Source: Melioribacter sp. (GTDB lineage Bacteria; Bacteroidota; Ignavibacteria; Ignavibacteriales; Melioribacteraceae). From it: DNA of 64,000 bases. The notes beneath the pieces are model-generated. The model did not search any database and had not been told where the DNA came from. It saw only the letters and a list, made by a program, of their open reading frames with translations. The position numbers were made by a program, and so were the translations under genes. Position 1 is the first letter of the stretch. Every line of letters starts with the position of its first letter. This document shows, one piece after another, positions 35,948-44,467 of this stretch. The stretch covers positions 266,742 through 330,741 of the forward strand of contig JAHEZQ010000006.1 in NCBI GenBank assembly GCA_023250955.1, in the 5' to 3' direction.

Positions 35948-37138
35948 ATGTCAAAAGAAATGATTCTCGAAAAGATTGATCAAGCAGCAAAAATTTTAAC
36001 CGAAAAAAATGTTGATATGTGGATGACATATGTTCGTGAAACCGGAAACATGAAAGATCCTATGATGGATATGATGGTTGGAACTGGAGCGACGTGGCAA
36101 TCTGCTTTTATTATAACAAAAAACGGAGACACTCACGCTGTAATCGGATCGCTCGAATTGGAAAACATGAAAACAATCGGGACTTATAAAAATATTCACA
36201 GTTATTTAAAATCGGTAAAAGAAAAACTTATTGAAGTATTAGATTCCATCAAACCTGCAAAAATCGCTATTAATTATTCACACAACTCCGCACTAGCAGA
36301 CGGATTAACGCATGGATTGTATCTTGAATTGATGGACCACTTAAAAGACACAAAATATATTAACGCGTTTATTTCATCGGAAGAAATTATTGCCTCATTA
36401 AAAGGAAGAAAATCTGCCGGTGAACTTGCAAACATGAAGGAAGCAATTAAAGAAACTTTGAAGATTTTTGATGAAGTAACAAAGTTTTTAAAACCCGGAG
36501 TAACTGAAAAACAAGTTGCACAATTTGTTCTAGATCTCTGCAATAAAAAAGGATTAGAACTTTCTTGGGACGCAGAACATTGCCCTGCAGTTTTTTCTGG
36601 ACCAAATACTGCAGGTGCACATTCTGGACCAACTGACCGAGTAATTGAACCTGGTCATGTTGTTAATATGGATTTTGGTGTTAAGTATAATAGTTATTGT
36701 TCCGACCTTCAGAGAACGTGGTACATTTGTTTCCCGCACGAAGATAAAGCCCCTGCAGATGTTCAACGTGGTTTTGATGTTATAAAGGAATCAATTACAA
36801 GAGCAGCTAATGAATTGAAGCCCGGTAAAAAAGGTTGGGAGATTGATGAAGTTGCACGCAATTTTATTCAAATAAAAGGTTATGATGAATTCCCACACGG
36901 TCTTGGTCATCAGGTTGGTAGATTTGCACACGATGGCGGCGCACTGCTTGGACCTAAATGGGAACGATATGGAAATCTACCAATGCTCGAAGTTGAAGAA
37001 GGAAATATTTTTACTATTGAACCAAGATTAACAATTCCAAATTACGGTATAGCTACAATTGAAGAAGAAGTTTTAATAACTAAAGATGGTTGCGAATTCC
37101 TGTCCGAAAGACAGAATGAAATTTATCTAATAAAATAA
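35948..37138 (+). CDS. M24 family Xaa-Pro aminopeptidase-like metallopeptidase
   Basis: A 396-residue cytoplasmic peptidase of the pita-bread fold, expected to remove N-terminal residues preceding proline. N-terminal creatinase-like domain (about 10-150), then the M24 catalytic domain with all five dinuclear metal ligands: Asp242 (NMDFGV), Asp253 (CSDLQ), His321 (HGLGHQVG), Glu358 (FTIEPRL) and Glu372 (ATIEEEVL). GGAG precedes the ATG and a strong terminator follows. Creatinase or dipeptidase specificity cannot be excluded. Confidence 0.9.
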   Translation: MSKEMILEKIDQAAKILTEKNVDMWMTYVRETGNMKDPMMDMMVGTGATWQSAFIITKNGDTHAVIGSLELENMKTIGTYKNIHSYLKSVKEKLIEVLDSIKPAKIAINYSHNSALADGLTHGLYLELMDHLKDTKYINAFISSEEIIASLKGRKSAGELANMKEAIKETLKIFDEVTKFLKPGVTEKQVAQFVLDLCNKKGLELSWDAEHCPAVFSGPNTAGAHSGPTDRVIEPGHVVNMDFGVKYNSYCSDLQRTWYICFPHEDKAPADVQRGFDVIKESITRAANELKPGKKGWEIDEVARNFIQIKGYDEFPHGLGHQVGRFAHDGGALLGPKWERYGNLPMLEVEEGNIFTIEPRLTIPNYGIATIEEEVLITKDGCEFLSERQNEIYLIK

Positions 37139-37156
37139 ACACTACCGCTTTTTTTT

Positions 37157-37183
37157 ATCCTTCACTCAATCGGAGTGAAGGAT
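37157..37183 (+). terminator. Terminator after the M24 peptidase gene
   Basis: Perfect 11-bp stem ATCCTTCACTC/GAGTGAAGGAT with a 5-nt loop AATCG, followed by TTTATTG. It is preceded by a T-run that would serve the opposite strand. It begins 18 nt after the stop codon. Confidence 0.85.
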
Positions 37184-37332
37184 TTTATTGTCCTATTCTG
37201 TATCACATCAATAAAATTTCTGTTGCACTCTAAAAAAAAATAAATTACTTTGATATCAGATACGGCATCTTCTTCTCCCGGTTACAGAAAAACTTTCCTG
37301 TTCTGAATCACAAATTTATTATGGGGAAACAA

Positions 37333-39966
37333 ATGAAAAATATATATACACATTTTTTTAGATCTGTAAAGATCATTTTTGTTCTGTTGTTTTTCTCAAC
37401 AAGCATTTTTTCCCAATCTAATTTCTCGATTGAGATTGCAAAAGTAAATCCTATGTATTATCAACCACTATATACATTAGGATTATTTACTGTAACATAT
37501 ACGCCGGGTGCACAAGGAATGTATTTAAGTATTGGTGCACAAGGAGTTTCAACCGGACCATTTGCTATTATAATTTCAAATCTTTATTTGCCAAGTACAA
37601 CGGAAACGAACTCACCGTCAACATTTTCCAGAGAATTTAATCTAGACGACCTGGCAATATCACCCGGAATGTTCCCAAGTCAATTTACTTGTTATGTTCA
37701 CATACTAACATTACCAGGCTTTTATCCGTTTCCACCATCAACTTTTGTAGATCAAAAAACAGTTACACTTACTACAATTATAGATGATGCTATTAATAAA
37801 ATAATACAACCCGATCCCCCAATTGTAATCACAACCGCATCTCCCCAAGGATTAACCGTTGGAGATCCCAAAATTAAATACGAGTATAGAAAAGATATTC
37901 CAAATATTGATCTTGACAACAGTGTCAATGGAATATCTGCTACTTATGCCGGAGATCTAAACGCCTGTGTTCCGACAGCAACATCAAACAGTATGAAGTG
38001 GATGGAAGCTAAGTATAATGACATCAAACTTCCTGCGGATATGACACATCGTAAAACATTAGAAGAACTTAGTAAGATGATGAAAAGACCAAATGGCGAT
38101 GGGACAACTGATAACGATATGATTCAAGGTAAACTTGATTTTGCGGAAAAATATAATTTACCAATGGAGGTTAAGTTTCAATCAATAGATATTACAAATT
38201 CTATTGGGATTGGCAGTACTTCAGGAAAATCAATTGCACGCAGTTTTAATAAGAAAGACAACACAGGAAAGTTAAAGCCACCTTCATGGGATTTTTTATT
38301 AGAACAGATGAAAACCGGTGAGGATGTAGAAATAAATTACACTTGGAAAAACGCTGCCGATAATAAATGGTATGCCCATAGTATATGCGTTACTGGTATA
38401 ACTGAACATCAAAATGGACATAGAGAAATTTCATATAAACACGATCGCACACAAGAAACAGCCGGAGGTACACTGGAAGAGTGCCCAGAGGTTACAATTG
38501 ATGCCAATGGCTGGATACGTTTTGGTCCAGGTAATAAAAATTTTGTAAAAACTATTGTTGCCGAAAGTCCAATCATTCCCTTCGGAAGGGAAACGGCTGC
38601 TTGGTTAAATGAGTTAGTTGTTAATCCAACCAATAACAATAATGTTGTTGGTAAAGTAAACGAAACAACTGGAGTTTCGGAATTTATAGAAGTTGCCTTA
38701 AACCAAAGTGCAACAGATTTACAAAACTACAAAGTAACTCTTTACAACGGAGTTACCGGAACGGTATATGCAACATATACATTAGATCAATTTACAGTTG
38801 GCAGCATATCCAATGGATTAAAATTTTATTCTTACTCATTTCCAAATGGAGAATTATTAGCTCCGCCAGCAGGTGTTCTAATTAGCTATTCAGGTTCACC
38901 AATTATCGGACAGTTTTGGAGCTACGGCGGAACTTTTACACCTACCGAGGGTGACGGAACTTCAATGACAAGTACAAATATGGGCGATGTTGTTACCGGG
39001 CAGGGATTTAGTCTTGAGGGCGGTGGAACAAACTACGCCGGCTATTCATGGGAATATTCATCATCATTTACCAAGGGAGTGCTAAACCCGGGAGAAGTTT
39101 ATTCAAATCTTGTTCCCGCAATTCCCATATCAACATCTCCGGCTGATGGAACAAAAAATCTTCCTACATCAACAACTTTATCATGGAATATTGTAGCAAC
39201 AGCTGTTTCATATGATCTGCAAGTTTCTGATGATGTAACTTTTATAACTACTTTAAGTGTTCAAAACGGATTGACAACTACTTCTAGAGATATAACTGGT
39301 TTAGGAGCGGGTAAAAAATTCTATTGGAGAGTTCGTGCTAACAATGTAACTGGAAGCAGCGGATTTTCTTCAAAATATTCTTTCTCAACAATTCTCCAAA
39401 CACCAACTACTTTAGCCGCTTCTTCAAGTGCATCAAAAAATAATCTTACATGGATAGATAATTCTACGAATGAAACCGGATTTGAAATTGAAAGAAAAAG
39501 CGGTGACTCAAATAGCTCCAATGCATTCAGCTCTGTTGCAACTGTTGCGGCTGACATAAAAACCTACAGTGACCAGAATGTAACTGCGGGATCAACATAT
39601 ACTTATCGAGTTCGTGCAGTAAACTCAAATTCCGAGTCTAACTACAGTAATACCGCAACTGTATCAACTACAACTGCTGTTGAAAGGAACGAGCAAATAC
39701 CTACTGAGTTTAAGCTTGATCAGAACTATCCGAACCCGTTTAATCCAACTACAGTTATTAGTTACTCAATTCCGGAAAATAGTTTTGTTCAATTAAAAAT
39801 TTACGACTTACTAGGAAATGTTATTACAACTCTTGTAAGTGAAAATCAAAATGCAGGAATTTATAAAATAACATTTGACGGAAGTAATCTAACCAGCGGA
39901 ATTTATTTCTATCAGTTAATAACGCCAAAATATACAAACACCAAAAAGTTAATGCTGGTTAAATAG
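37333..39966 (+). CDS. Type IX-secreted protein with cysteine-peptidase-like, lamin-tail-like and Fn3 domains
   Basis: An 877-residue secreted protein: signal (about 1-27, ending IFSQ); unassigned beta region (to about 150); a papain/C39-like segment with candidate Cys212 (LNACVPTATSNSMKW) and His349 (KWYAHSICVTGI); a lamin-tail-like domain (about 430-590); two fibronectin type III domains (about 595-785); and a type IX C-terminal domain with QNYPNPFNPTTVISYSIP and a final GIYFYQLIT-KLMLVK pattern. It should be exported by the Sec and type IX routes and attached to the surface or released. The start at 37333 follows GGGGA; an ATG 12 nt earlier lacks a site. Peptidase activity is inferred from the Cys/His spacing only. 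Confidence 0.85.
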   Translation: MKNIYTHFFRSVKIIFVLLFFSTSIFSQSNFSIEIAKVNPMYYQPLYTLGLFTVTYTPGAQGMYLSIGAQGVSTGPFAIIISNLYLPSTTETNSPSTFSREFNLDDLAISPGMFPSQFTCYVHILTLPGFYPFPPSTFVDQKTVTLTTIIDDAINKIIQPDPPIVITTASPQGLTVGDPKIKYEYRKDIPNIDLDNSVNGISATYAGDLNACVPTATSNSMKWMEAKYNDIKLPADMTHRKTLEELSKMMKRPNGDGTTDNDMIQGKLDFAEKYNLPMEVKFQSIDITNSIGIGSTSGKSIARSFNKKDNTGKLKPPSWDFLLEQMKTGEDVEINYTWKNAADNKWYAHSICVTGITEHQNGHREISYKHDRTQETAGGTLEECPEVTIDANGWIRFGPGNKNFVKTIVAESPIIPFGRETAAWLNELVVNPTNNNNVVGKVNETTGVSEFIEVALNQSATDLQNYKVTLYNGVTGTVYATYTLDQFTVGSISNGLKFYSYSFPNGELLAPPAGVLISYSGSPIIGQFWSYGGTFTPTEGDGTSMTSTNMGDVVTGQGFSLEGGGTNYAGYSWEYSSSFTKGVLNPGEVYSNLVPAIPISTSPADGTKNLPTSTTLSWNIVATAVSYDLQVSDDVTFITTLSVQNGLTTTSRDITGLGAGKKFYWRVRANNVTGSSGFSSKYSFSTILQTPTTLAASSSASKNNLTWIDNSTNETGFEIERKSGDSNSSNAFSSVATVAADIKTYSDQNVTAGSTYTYRVRAVNSNSESNYSNTATVSTTTAVERNEQIPTEFKLDQNYPNPFNPTTVISYSIPENSFVQLKIYDLLGNVITTLVSENQNAGIYKITFDGSNLTSGIYFYQLITPKYTNTKKLMLVK

Positions 39967-39983
39967 TTTTTGCAATTTCATTT

Positions 39984-40014
39984 AAGTCCCTCCTCTTGAA
40001 TAGATGAGGGACTT
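39984..40014 (+). terminator. Terminator after the type IX cargo gene
   Basis: A 9-bp stem AAGTCCCTC/GAGGGACTT with a 13-nt loop, located between convergent stops (type IX cargo gene and GH13 gene), with TTTATATT following. Confidence 0.75.
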
Positions 40015-40018
40015 TATA

Positions 40019-42406
40019 TTATTCCAACAATAAAAATCTAAATCCCACACCTTTAACTGTAATCTCTAATTTTCCATTATTAACTTTTATATTCTCTCCA
40101 CCAACTAAATCTGAAACGGAATTAATTTTATAAATATTTGGTAGTTGCAGTTTTACTTTTTGTTCGTTTTCATTTTTATTAAGTACAACGAGAATTCTTT
40201 CGTTCATGTCCGAACGTATATATGCGAAAATGTTTTCGTCAGCTTCTAGCGTTAGAAAATCTCCGTAACGAAGTGCGGGATGATTTTTTCTAACATTTAT
40301 AATTCTTCTAACATCTTCCAGCATCTTCCTTTCATCCTTACTCAAATCATTTCCGAAGCGCATCATTCTTCTGTTATCGGGATCGGAGGCGCCTGTCATA
40401 CCGAATTCACTTCCGTAATAAATAACCGGAAGACCTGGAATTGTATTCATATAAGCATAATACAATTTTGCTTTTTCGTAGTTAGCGGGATTATCAACCT
40501 TGGGCGGATTATTCCATCCTTCTTCCGTTGCACTCCACTGACTCAATTCTAAATCTCCATCTGCAAAAGCCATGAACCGGTTTTTATCATGACTGTCCAT
40601 AATATTTCCCATTACATTATTTTCTCCATAAACTAAAAATGACTTTTTCATTTCTGCATCAAGTGCCTTGAAAGAAATTTTTTTATCAAGAAAAGTCGGA
40701 AGAGCTATATCATAAAGATTGAAATTAAATTGCGCTGAAAGCTGTCCATTATTCACATAAGAACTGATTAATTCATAACTGCCGAAAGTTTCTCCAATCT
40801 GATATACAGAAACGTTCATGGGCAATTCAATTTCTTTTTTAATTTTTAAATTGAGTGCGCGCCAAAATTCATTCGGCATATGTTTCACTGCGTCTTGTCT
40901 AAATCCGTCAGCCCCTGTTACCTTCAACCACCATACTGCATTGGATGCTTGAAAATCAACCACTTCCTTCGATCCAACAAAATTAAATTTTGGTAAATAC
41001 GGTTCAAACCATGTTGTTAATCTTTGTTCATCCCATAATCTAAGATTCAATCTTCCGTCGGGAAGTTTAAGTTTTCCGAACCATTCAGGATGTTGCTTAA
41101 CTAGCGGATGATTTTCGTGAACATGGTTGGCAACAAAATCCAACAAGGTTTTTATTTTGTGTTTATGTGCAGTTGAAACTATTTCTTTAAGTTTATTTAT
41201 CGTACCGAACTTTTCTTCAACACCAAAAGAATTAATTGGCCAATATCCGTGATAACCGGAAAACCATCTGTGAGGTGCGGGTGATTCTTTATATGCCTGA
41301 TTAGGATTATCATAAACGGGAGAAATCCAAATTGTGTTGACGCCGAGTGAATCAAAATATCCTTCACTAAGTTTATTTAGAATTCCTTGAAAATCACCAC
41401 CCATGTAATTTGCTTTTCCAAATAGCGAATCTTGAACGATCGGTTCGTTAAGTGATTTATCCCCGTCGTTAAATCTATCTATCATTAAAGAATAAATTAT
41501 TCCATCGTTCCATGTAAAATTATTGTTACTGGCCGGTACACCATCAAAAAGATTAATGGATTGAATATTTGTTGATCTGCCGTTTTTATTTACTGCAATT
41601 CGGAAAAGATTTTTTCCTTTTAATTGAGATTTCGGAATAGAGGATTCTATTTTGTTTTCTTCAATTTTAATATACTTTTTATTTAATCTGGTGTTGTTAA
41701 GCAAAGCAATAATGTCTTTCGGATCAACATTGTTTCCATCTTTTTCATTTTCATAAATGAATGAAAATTTTGATTCATTCGTATTTATTTCTTTTCCGGC
41801 AACATGAAGGAATAATTTACCTTCATCCGGATTAGCAACGTTGAAAAGTGAATTGAAGTCACCAAAGCCGTTTGGCTTTTTATCAGGATTTTTAGGATCT
41901 ACAATTTCTTCTCCGTCTCCCCAAAATTTATATTCATATCTGCCTGGTTCAAGTGGGACTTCAGTTTCGAAAACTCCATCTTTGTTTTCGTCTTTCATCG
42001 GAAGATTGCCTCTATCCCATCCGTTAAAACTTCCGAAGAGAGTAAGTTTATTATATTTTTTCCCCGGCTTGTAAGAAAATTTAAATTTTTGCTGAACTCT
42101 TGACCGTACTGGAAAGGAGTAAGTGTTTCCCGCCAGTTTGAAATCAACTAAAGTCATCCCGGCAAAATTCATATCAGCTTTGAAATAAACTTTTTCGGTT
42201 CGTTTATTATAATTTACTTTTACTTTTTTATTTTCTTGAAACTTCAGATCATAATTATTCGAATAGAACATATCACTAATCAAGAGAGAATCTGTTTTAC
42301 CTGCGGTAAGATTAACCGGTTTAATAATGTCACGTACTCCACTCTGAGCATAGTTGGAAACGATAAAGAAAAAAGAAAATAAAATGACCGGCTTTAAAAA
42401 CTTCAT
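40019..42406 (-). CDS. Secreted GH13 alpha-amylase-family enzyme
   Basis: A 795-residue exported enzyme acting on alpha-glucans. Signal peptide (about 1-20, ending NYAQS); N-terminal beta region including a CBM48/Early-set-like module (LFGSFNGWDRGNLPM and RYEYKFWGDGEE); catalytic barrel with region I DFVANHVHENH, region II GFRQDAVKH (nucleophile Asp505), region III IGETFG (acid/base Glu539), and region IV MDSHDKNR (transition-state stabiliser Asp607); then a C-terminal beta domain. Its layout resembles cyclomaltodextrinase/neopullulanase or SusG-like enzymes. No sus-type transporter is adjacent. The start at 42406 has GGAG upstream. Confidence 0.92.
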   Translation of the reverse strand: MKFLKPVILFSFFFIVSNYAQSGVRDIIKPVNLTAGKTDSLLISDMFYSNNYDLKFQENKKVKVNYNKRTEKVYFKADMNFAGMTLVDFKLAGNTYSFPVRSRVQQKFKFSYKPGKKYNKLTLFGSFNGWDRGNLPMKDENKDGVFETEVPLEPGRYEYKFWGDGEEIVDPKNPDKKPNGFGDFNSLFNVANPDEGKLFLHVAGKEINTNESKFSFIYENEKDGNNVDPKDIIALLNNTRLNKKYIKIEENKIESSIPKSQLKGKNLFRIAVNKNGRSTNIQSINLFDGVPASNNNFTWNDGIIYSLMIDRFNDGDKSLNEPIVQDSLFGKANYMGGDFQGILNKLSEGYFDSLGVNTIWISPVYDNPNQAYKESPAPHRWFSGYHGYWPINSFGVEEKFGTINKLKEIVSTAHKHKIKTLLDFVANHVHENHPLVKQHPEWFGKLKLPDGRLNLRLWDEQRLTTWFEPYLPKFNFVGSKEVVDFQASNAVWWLKVTGADGFRQDAVKHMPNEFWRALNLKIKKEIELPMNVSVYQIGETFGSYELISSYVNNGQLSAQFNFNLYDIALPTFLDKKISFKALDAEMKKSFLVYGENNVMGNIMDSHDKNRFMAFADGDLELSQWSATEEGWNNPPKVDNPANYEKAKLYYAYMNTIPGLPVIYYGSEFGMTGASDPDNRRMMRFGNDLSKDERKMLEDVRRIINVRKNHPALRYGDFLTLEADENIFAYIRSDMNERILVVLNKNENEQKVKLQLPNIYKINSVSDLVGGENIKVNNGKLEITVKGVGFRFLLLE

Positions 42407-42479
42407 GTTGATCTCCACATGGATTTATTCCATACGTAAAATAAAAAAACTAAAAGTTATAAGAGAATTAAAAAGAGGT

Positions 42480-43133
42480 TTAAGCCGGGTGGTATTCAGT
42501 TAAAAATTTTTCAAGTCCGTTTAGACATGTAATATAGTGTACATTTTGAAATTGTGATAGTTCGTCGGCGCGTCCTTCGGCAAGAGCTTGTCCGCCAATA
42601 ATTATTTCTTGATCGGGAAATTCTTCTTTGATTGATTGAATTAACTTAGTCAATCTAATTACATTAATATAAAAGCTGTTCGATATGCCAACCAAATCCG
42701 GTTTCTTTTCTCTAATGATGGCTATGATATCCGATTGCGGTGTGTTGGAACCGATAAAAATTGTACGCCAGCCATATGCTTCTAAAAATCCGGCAACCAT
42801 ACGCGCACCAAGTTCATGATATTCTTTATCAACACAAGTGATCAGAGCAAGTTTGCCGTTGTCATCATCGCCTAATGAGCTTGTACTTACTAATTCTATC
42901 AACGCTTCAGTAATTTTTGTTGCAATATGTTCACCCGCAACAGAACATTTTTCCCGTTCCCACATTTGACCGATTCTGTACATCGAACGCTGAAAAAGCT
43001 CCATGTATATCGCTTTGATGCTGACTTTTTGCTCAATAAGATTAAGTACAATTTGTGTGCACAGTTTTTTATCACCATCAAGGAGCGAGTTTAGATAATG
43101 CAGATAAACCGCTTCCGGAATTATTTTATTCAT
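42480..43133 (-). CDS. Stand-alone CarH-like adenosylcobalamin-binding (photo)sensor domain
   Basis: A 217-residue soluble protein consisting of a helical B12-cap domain (about 1-85) and a Rossmann-type cobalamin-binding domain (about 92-215). It carries both signatures of the CarH/LitR light sensors: W-x9-EH (Trp58, Glu68-His69 in MWEREKCSVAGEH) and ExHxxG (Glu104, His106, Gly109 in KEYHELG). Known CarH proteins have an N-terminal MerR DNA-binding domain; here there is none, and the protein starts directly with the cap region. It could bind B12 and act through a partner protein. Methionine-synthase-like and methyltransferase corrinoid proteins are alternatives, but these normally use DxHxxG without the W-x9-EH cap. 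Confidence 0.8.
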   Translation of the reverse strand: MNKIIPEAVYLHYLNSLLDGDKKLCTQIVLNLIEQKVSIKAIYMELFQRSMYRIGQMWEREKCSVAGEHIATKITEALIELVSTSSLGDDDNGKLALITCVDKEYHELGARMVAGFLEAYGWRTIFIGSNTPQSDIIAIIREKKPDLVGISNSFYINVIRLTKLIQSIKEEFPDQEIIIGGQALAEGRADELSQFQNVHYITCLNGLEKFLTEYHPA

Positions 43134-43185
43134 TTAATTGCCCTCAATATCAACAAAACGATAATTGAAGGGAAATAATTCCAAA

Positions 43186-43830
43186 CTAAGAAGTTTTTTT
43201 ATTCCTTTTGTTAATTAGACGTGAGATTCTATAACTGGTATAAGCAAAGAATGGAGCCGCCACAACATCAATTGTGTAATGAACATGTTGAATTAAAACT
43301 AAAGCGGCAATTAGAATTGTACAAATTAAAAAAACGGTTTTTAATTTTTTGCTTTTTGCAGTTAAAAAGAAAAGAAACATTGTTGAAGTATGTCCCGAAA
43401 AAAACAAATCACGTAAAAGAGTTGAACCTCCACCGAAAAATTCTACGAACGGATCTTTAAGAGGTATGATATGAAGCGGTGCGTTTAACGGTAAAAAATA
43501 AATTGTAATCAATCGTAATGCTGCAATTAAAGTATATGATTGCAGTGCTAGCAGCATTCTATCGGGATGAAAGAGTAAAAAAGAGAGAGCAATTATTAAT
43601 CCAAGATAAATCAAGCCAAAGGTTAACCATGTTACATTAACAGGCTGAAATGTAGCCAGTAGCGGATCGTTAAATGAAAAACCGGGACGTGCTTCATTAT
43701 AAGCTAGGAACTTTGCAAGCGAGAAAAGAATTATAGCCAGAAGAAAAAGAGTTATTAGAAATTTCGTTCTAAACCTTTTATCAAGCAGATACGGCAGCCA
43801 AATCGGTTTTATCTCTTTAAGTTTTCTCAA
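43186..43830 (-). CDS. PAP2_C/sphingomyelin-synthase-like membrane protein
   Basis: A 214-residue protein with about six membrane helices and the lipid phosphatase/transferase motifs RDLFFSGHTS and HVHYTIDVVAAPF. Two histidines and an aspartate there form the catalytic triad of the PAP2_C (sphingomyelin-synthase-related) family. Likely acts on lipid phosphates or head groups at the membrane; the substrate is unknown. The start is a TTG at 43830, because an in-frame stop lies immediately before it and the next Met would remove three helices. It lies directly upstream of the B12 sensor gene on the same strand (52 nt), so the two may share a transcript. Confidence 0.82.
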   Translation of the reverse strand: MRKLKEIKPIWLPYLLDKRFRTKFLITLFLLAIILFSLAKFLAYNEARPGFSFNDPLLATFQPVNVTWLTFGLIYLGLIIALSFLLFHPDRMLLALQSYTLIAALRLITIYFLPLNAPLHIIPLKDPFVEFFGGGSTLLRDLFFSGHTSTMFLFFLTAKSKKLKTVFLICTILIAALVLIQHVHYTIDVVAAPFFAYTSYRISRLINKRNKKTS

Positions 43831-43901
43831 TTACTTTTTGTCTTTGTGAAATGAACGCCGTAAAATAGTTGTGCTGCCGATAAAAGCAAAGCTAAAATAT
43901 T

Positions 43902-44366
43902 TTATTTTAGTTTGCCGAACAGTTTCATAAAAAAACGCATCATCTTATGAAACGGATCAACCTTGCTAATATACATCATCGGGCATCCGCTTCTTATTAC
44001 AGACAGTCCGTTTTCTTCTCCAAGTTTTGCCGCTTCCTCAGAAAAACTTCCGTTACCCATTGAGCGGTGAAACCAAATTGTTTTAACTTCAGCTTCAATA
44101 CTCTGCTTTACAATTTCGGTTGAGACTGCCGGACTTGTTGCAATAAAAACCGCATCAACTTTTTCCGGAATGGATTTTAAATTAGGATAACATGTGTCAC
44201 CTTCAATCATTTCTGCATGGGGATTAATTGGAAATATGTTGTAACCGCTCTCCTTAAATTTTTTGTAGATTGCATTACCAACTGATCCTTGAGGATTGCG
44301 TGATACACCGGCAATGGCTATAGTTTTTTGATTAAAAAATTCTGTTATTTTTTGCTCGTAGTTCAT
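43902..44366 (-). CDS. CoA-binding domain protein (YccU-like)
   Basis: A 154-residue Rossmann-fold protein of the CoA_binding_2 family, related to the N-terminal part of succinyl-CoA ligase alpha. Visible are AIAGVSRNPQGSVGNAIYKKFKESGY, then VDAVFIATSPAVSTEIV and a conserved SGCPMMY near the end. The family is widespread and binds CoA, but its function is unclear. Single gene with nothing obviously linked. Confidence 0.88.
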   Translation of the reverse strand: MNYEQKITEFFNQKTIAIAGVSRNPQGSVGNAIYKKFKESGYNIFPINPHAEMIEGDTCYPNLKSIPEKVDAVFIATSPAVSTEIVKQSIEAEVKTIWFHRSMGNGSFSEEAAKLGEENGLSVIRSGCPMMYISKVDPFHKMMRFFMKLFGKLK

Positions 44367-44467
44367 TTCCGTTCTCGTTTGTTTAGATATTTTTTTGTGC
44401 TTAAAAATAGCAAACCCAAATCCAATTAAGAAATCGGGTTTGAAAATTTTTACTTTCAGCAGTTCAA

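Noticed and set aside
43141..43175. Terminator after the PAP2-like gene
   Set aside because: CCCTCAAT/ATTGAAGGG can pair only with bulges and lacks a T-run, so it is not listed; the PAP2 and B12-sensor genes may be cotranscribed.
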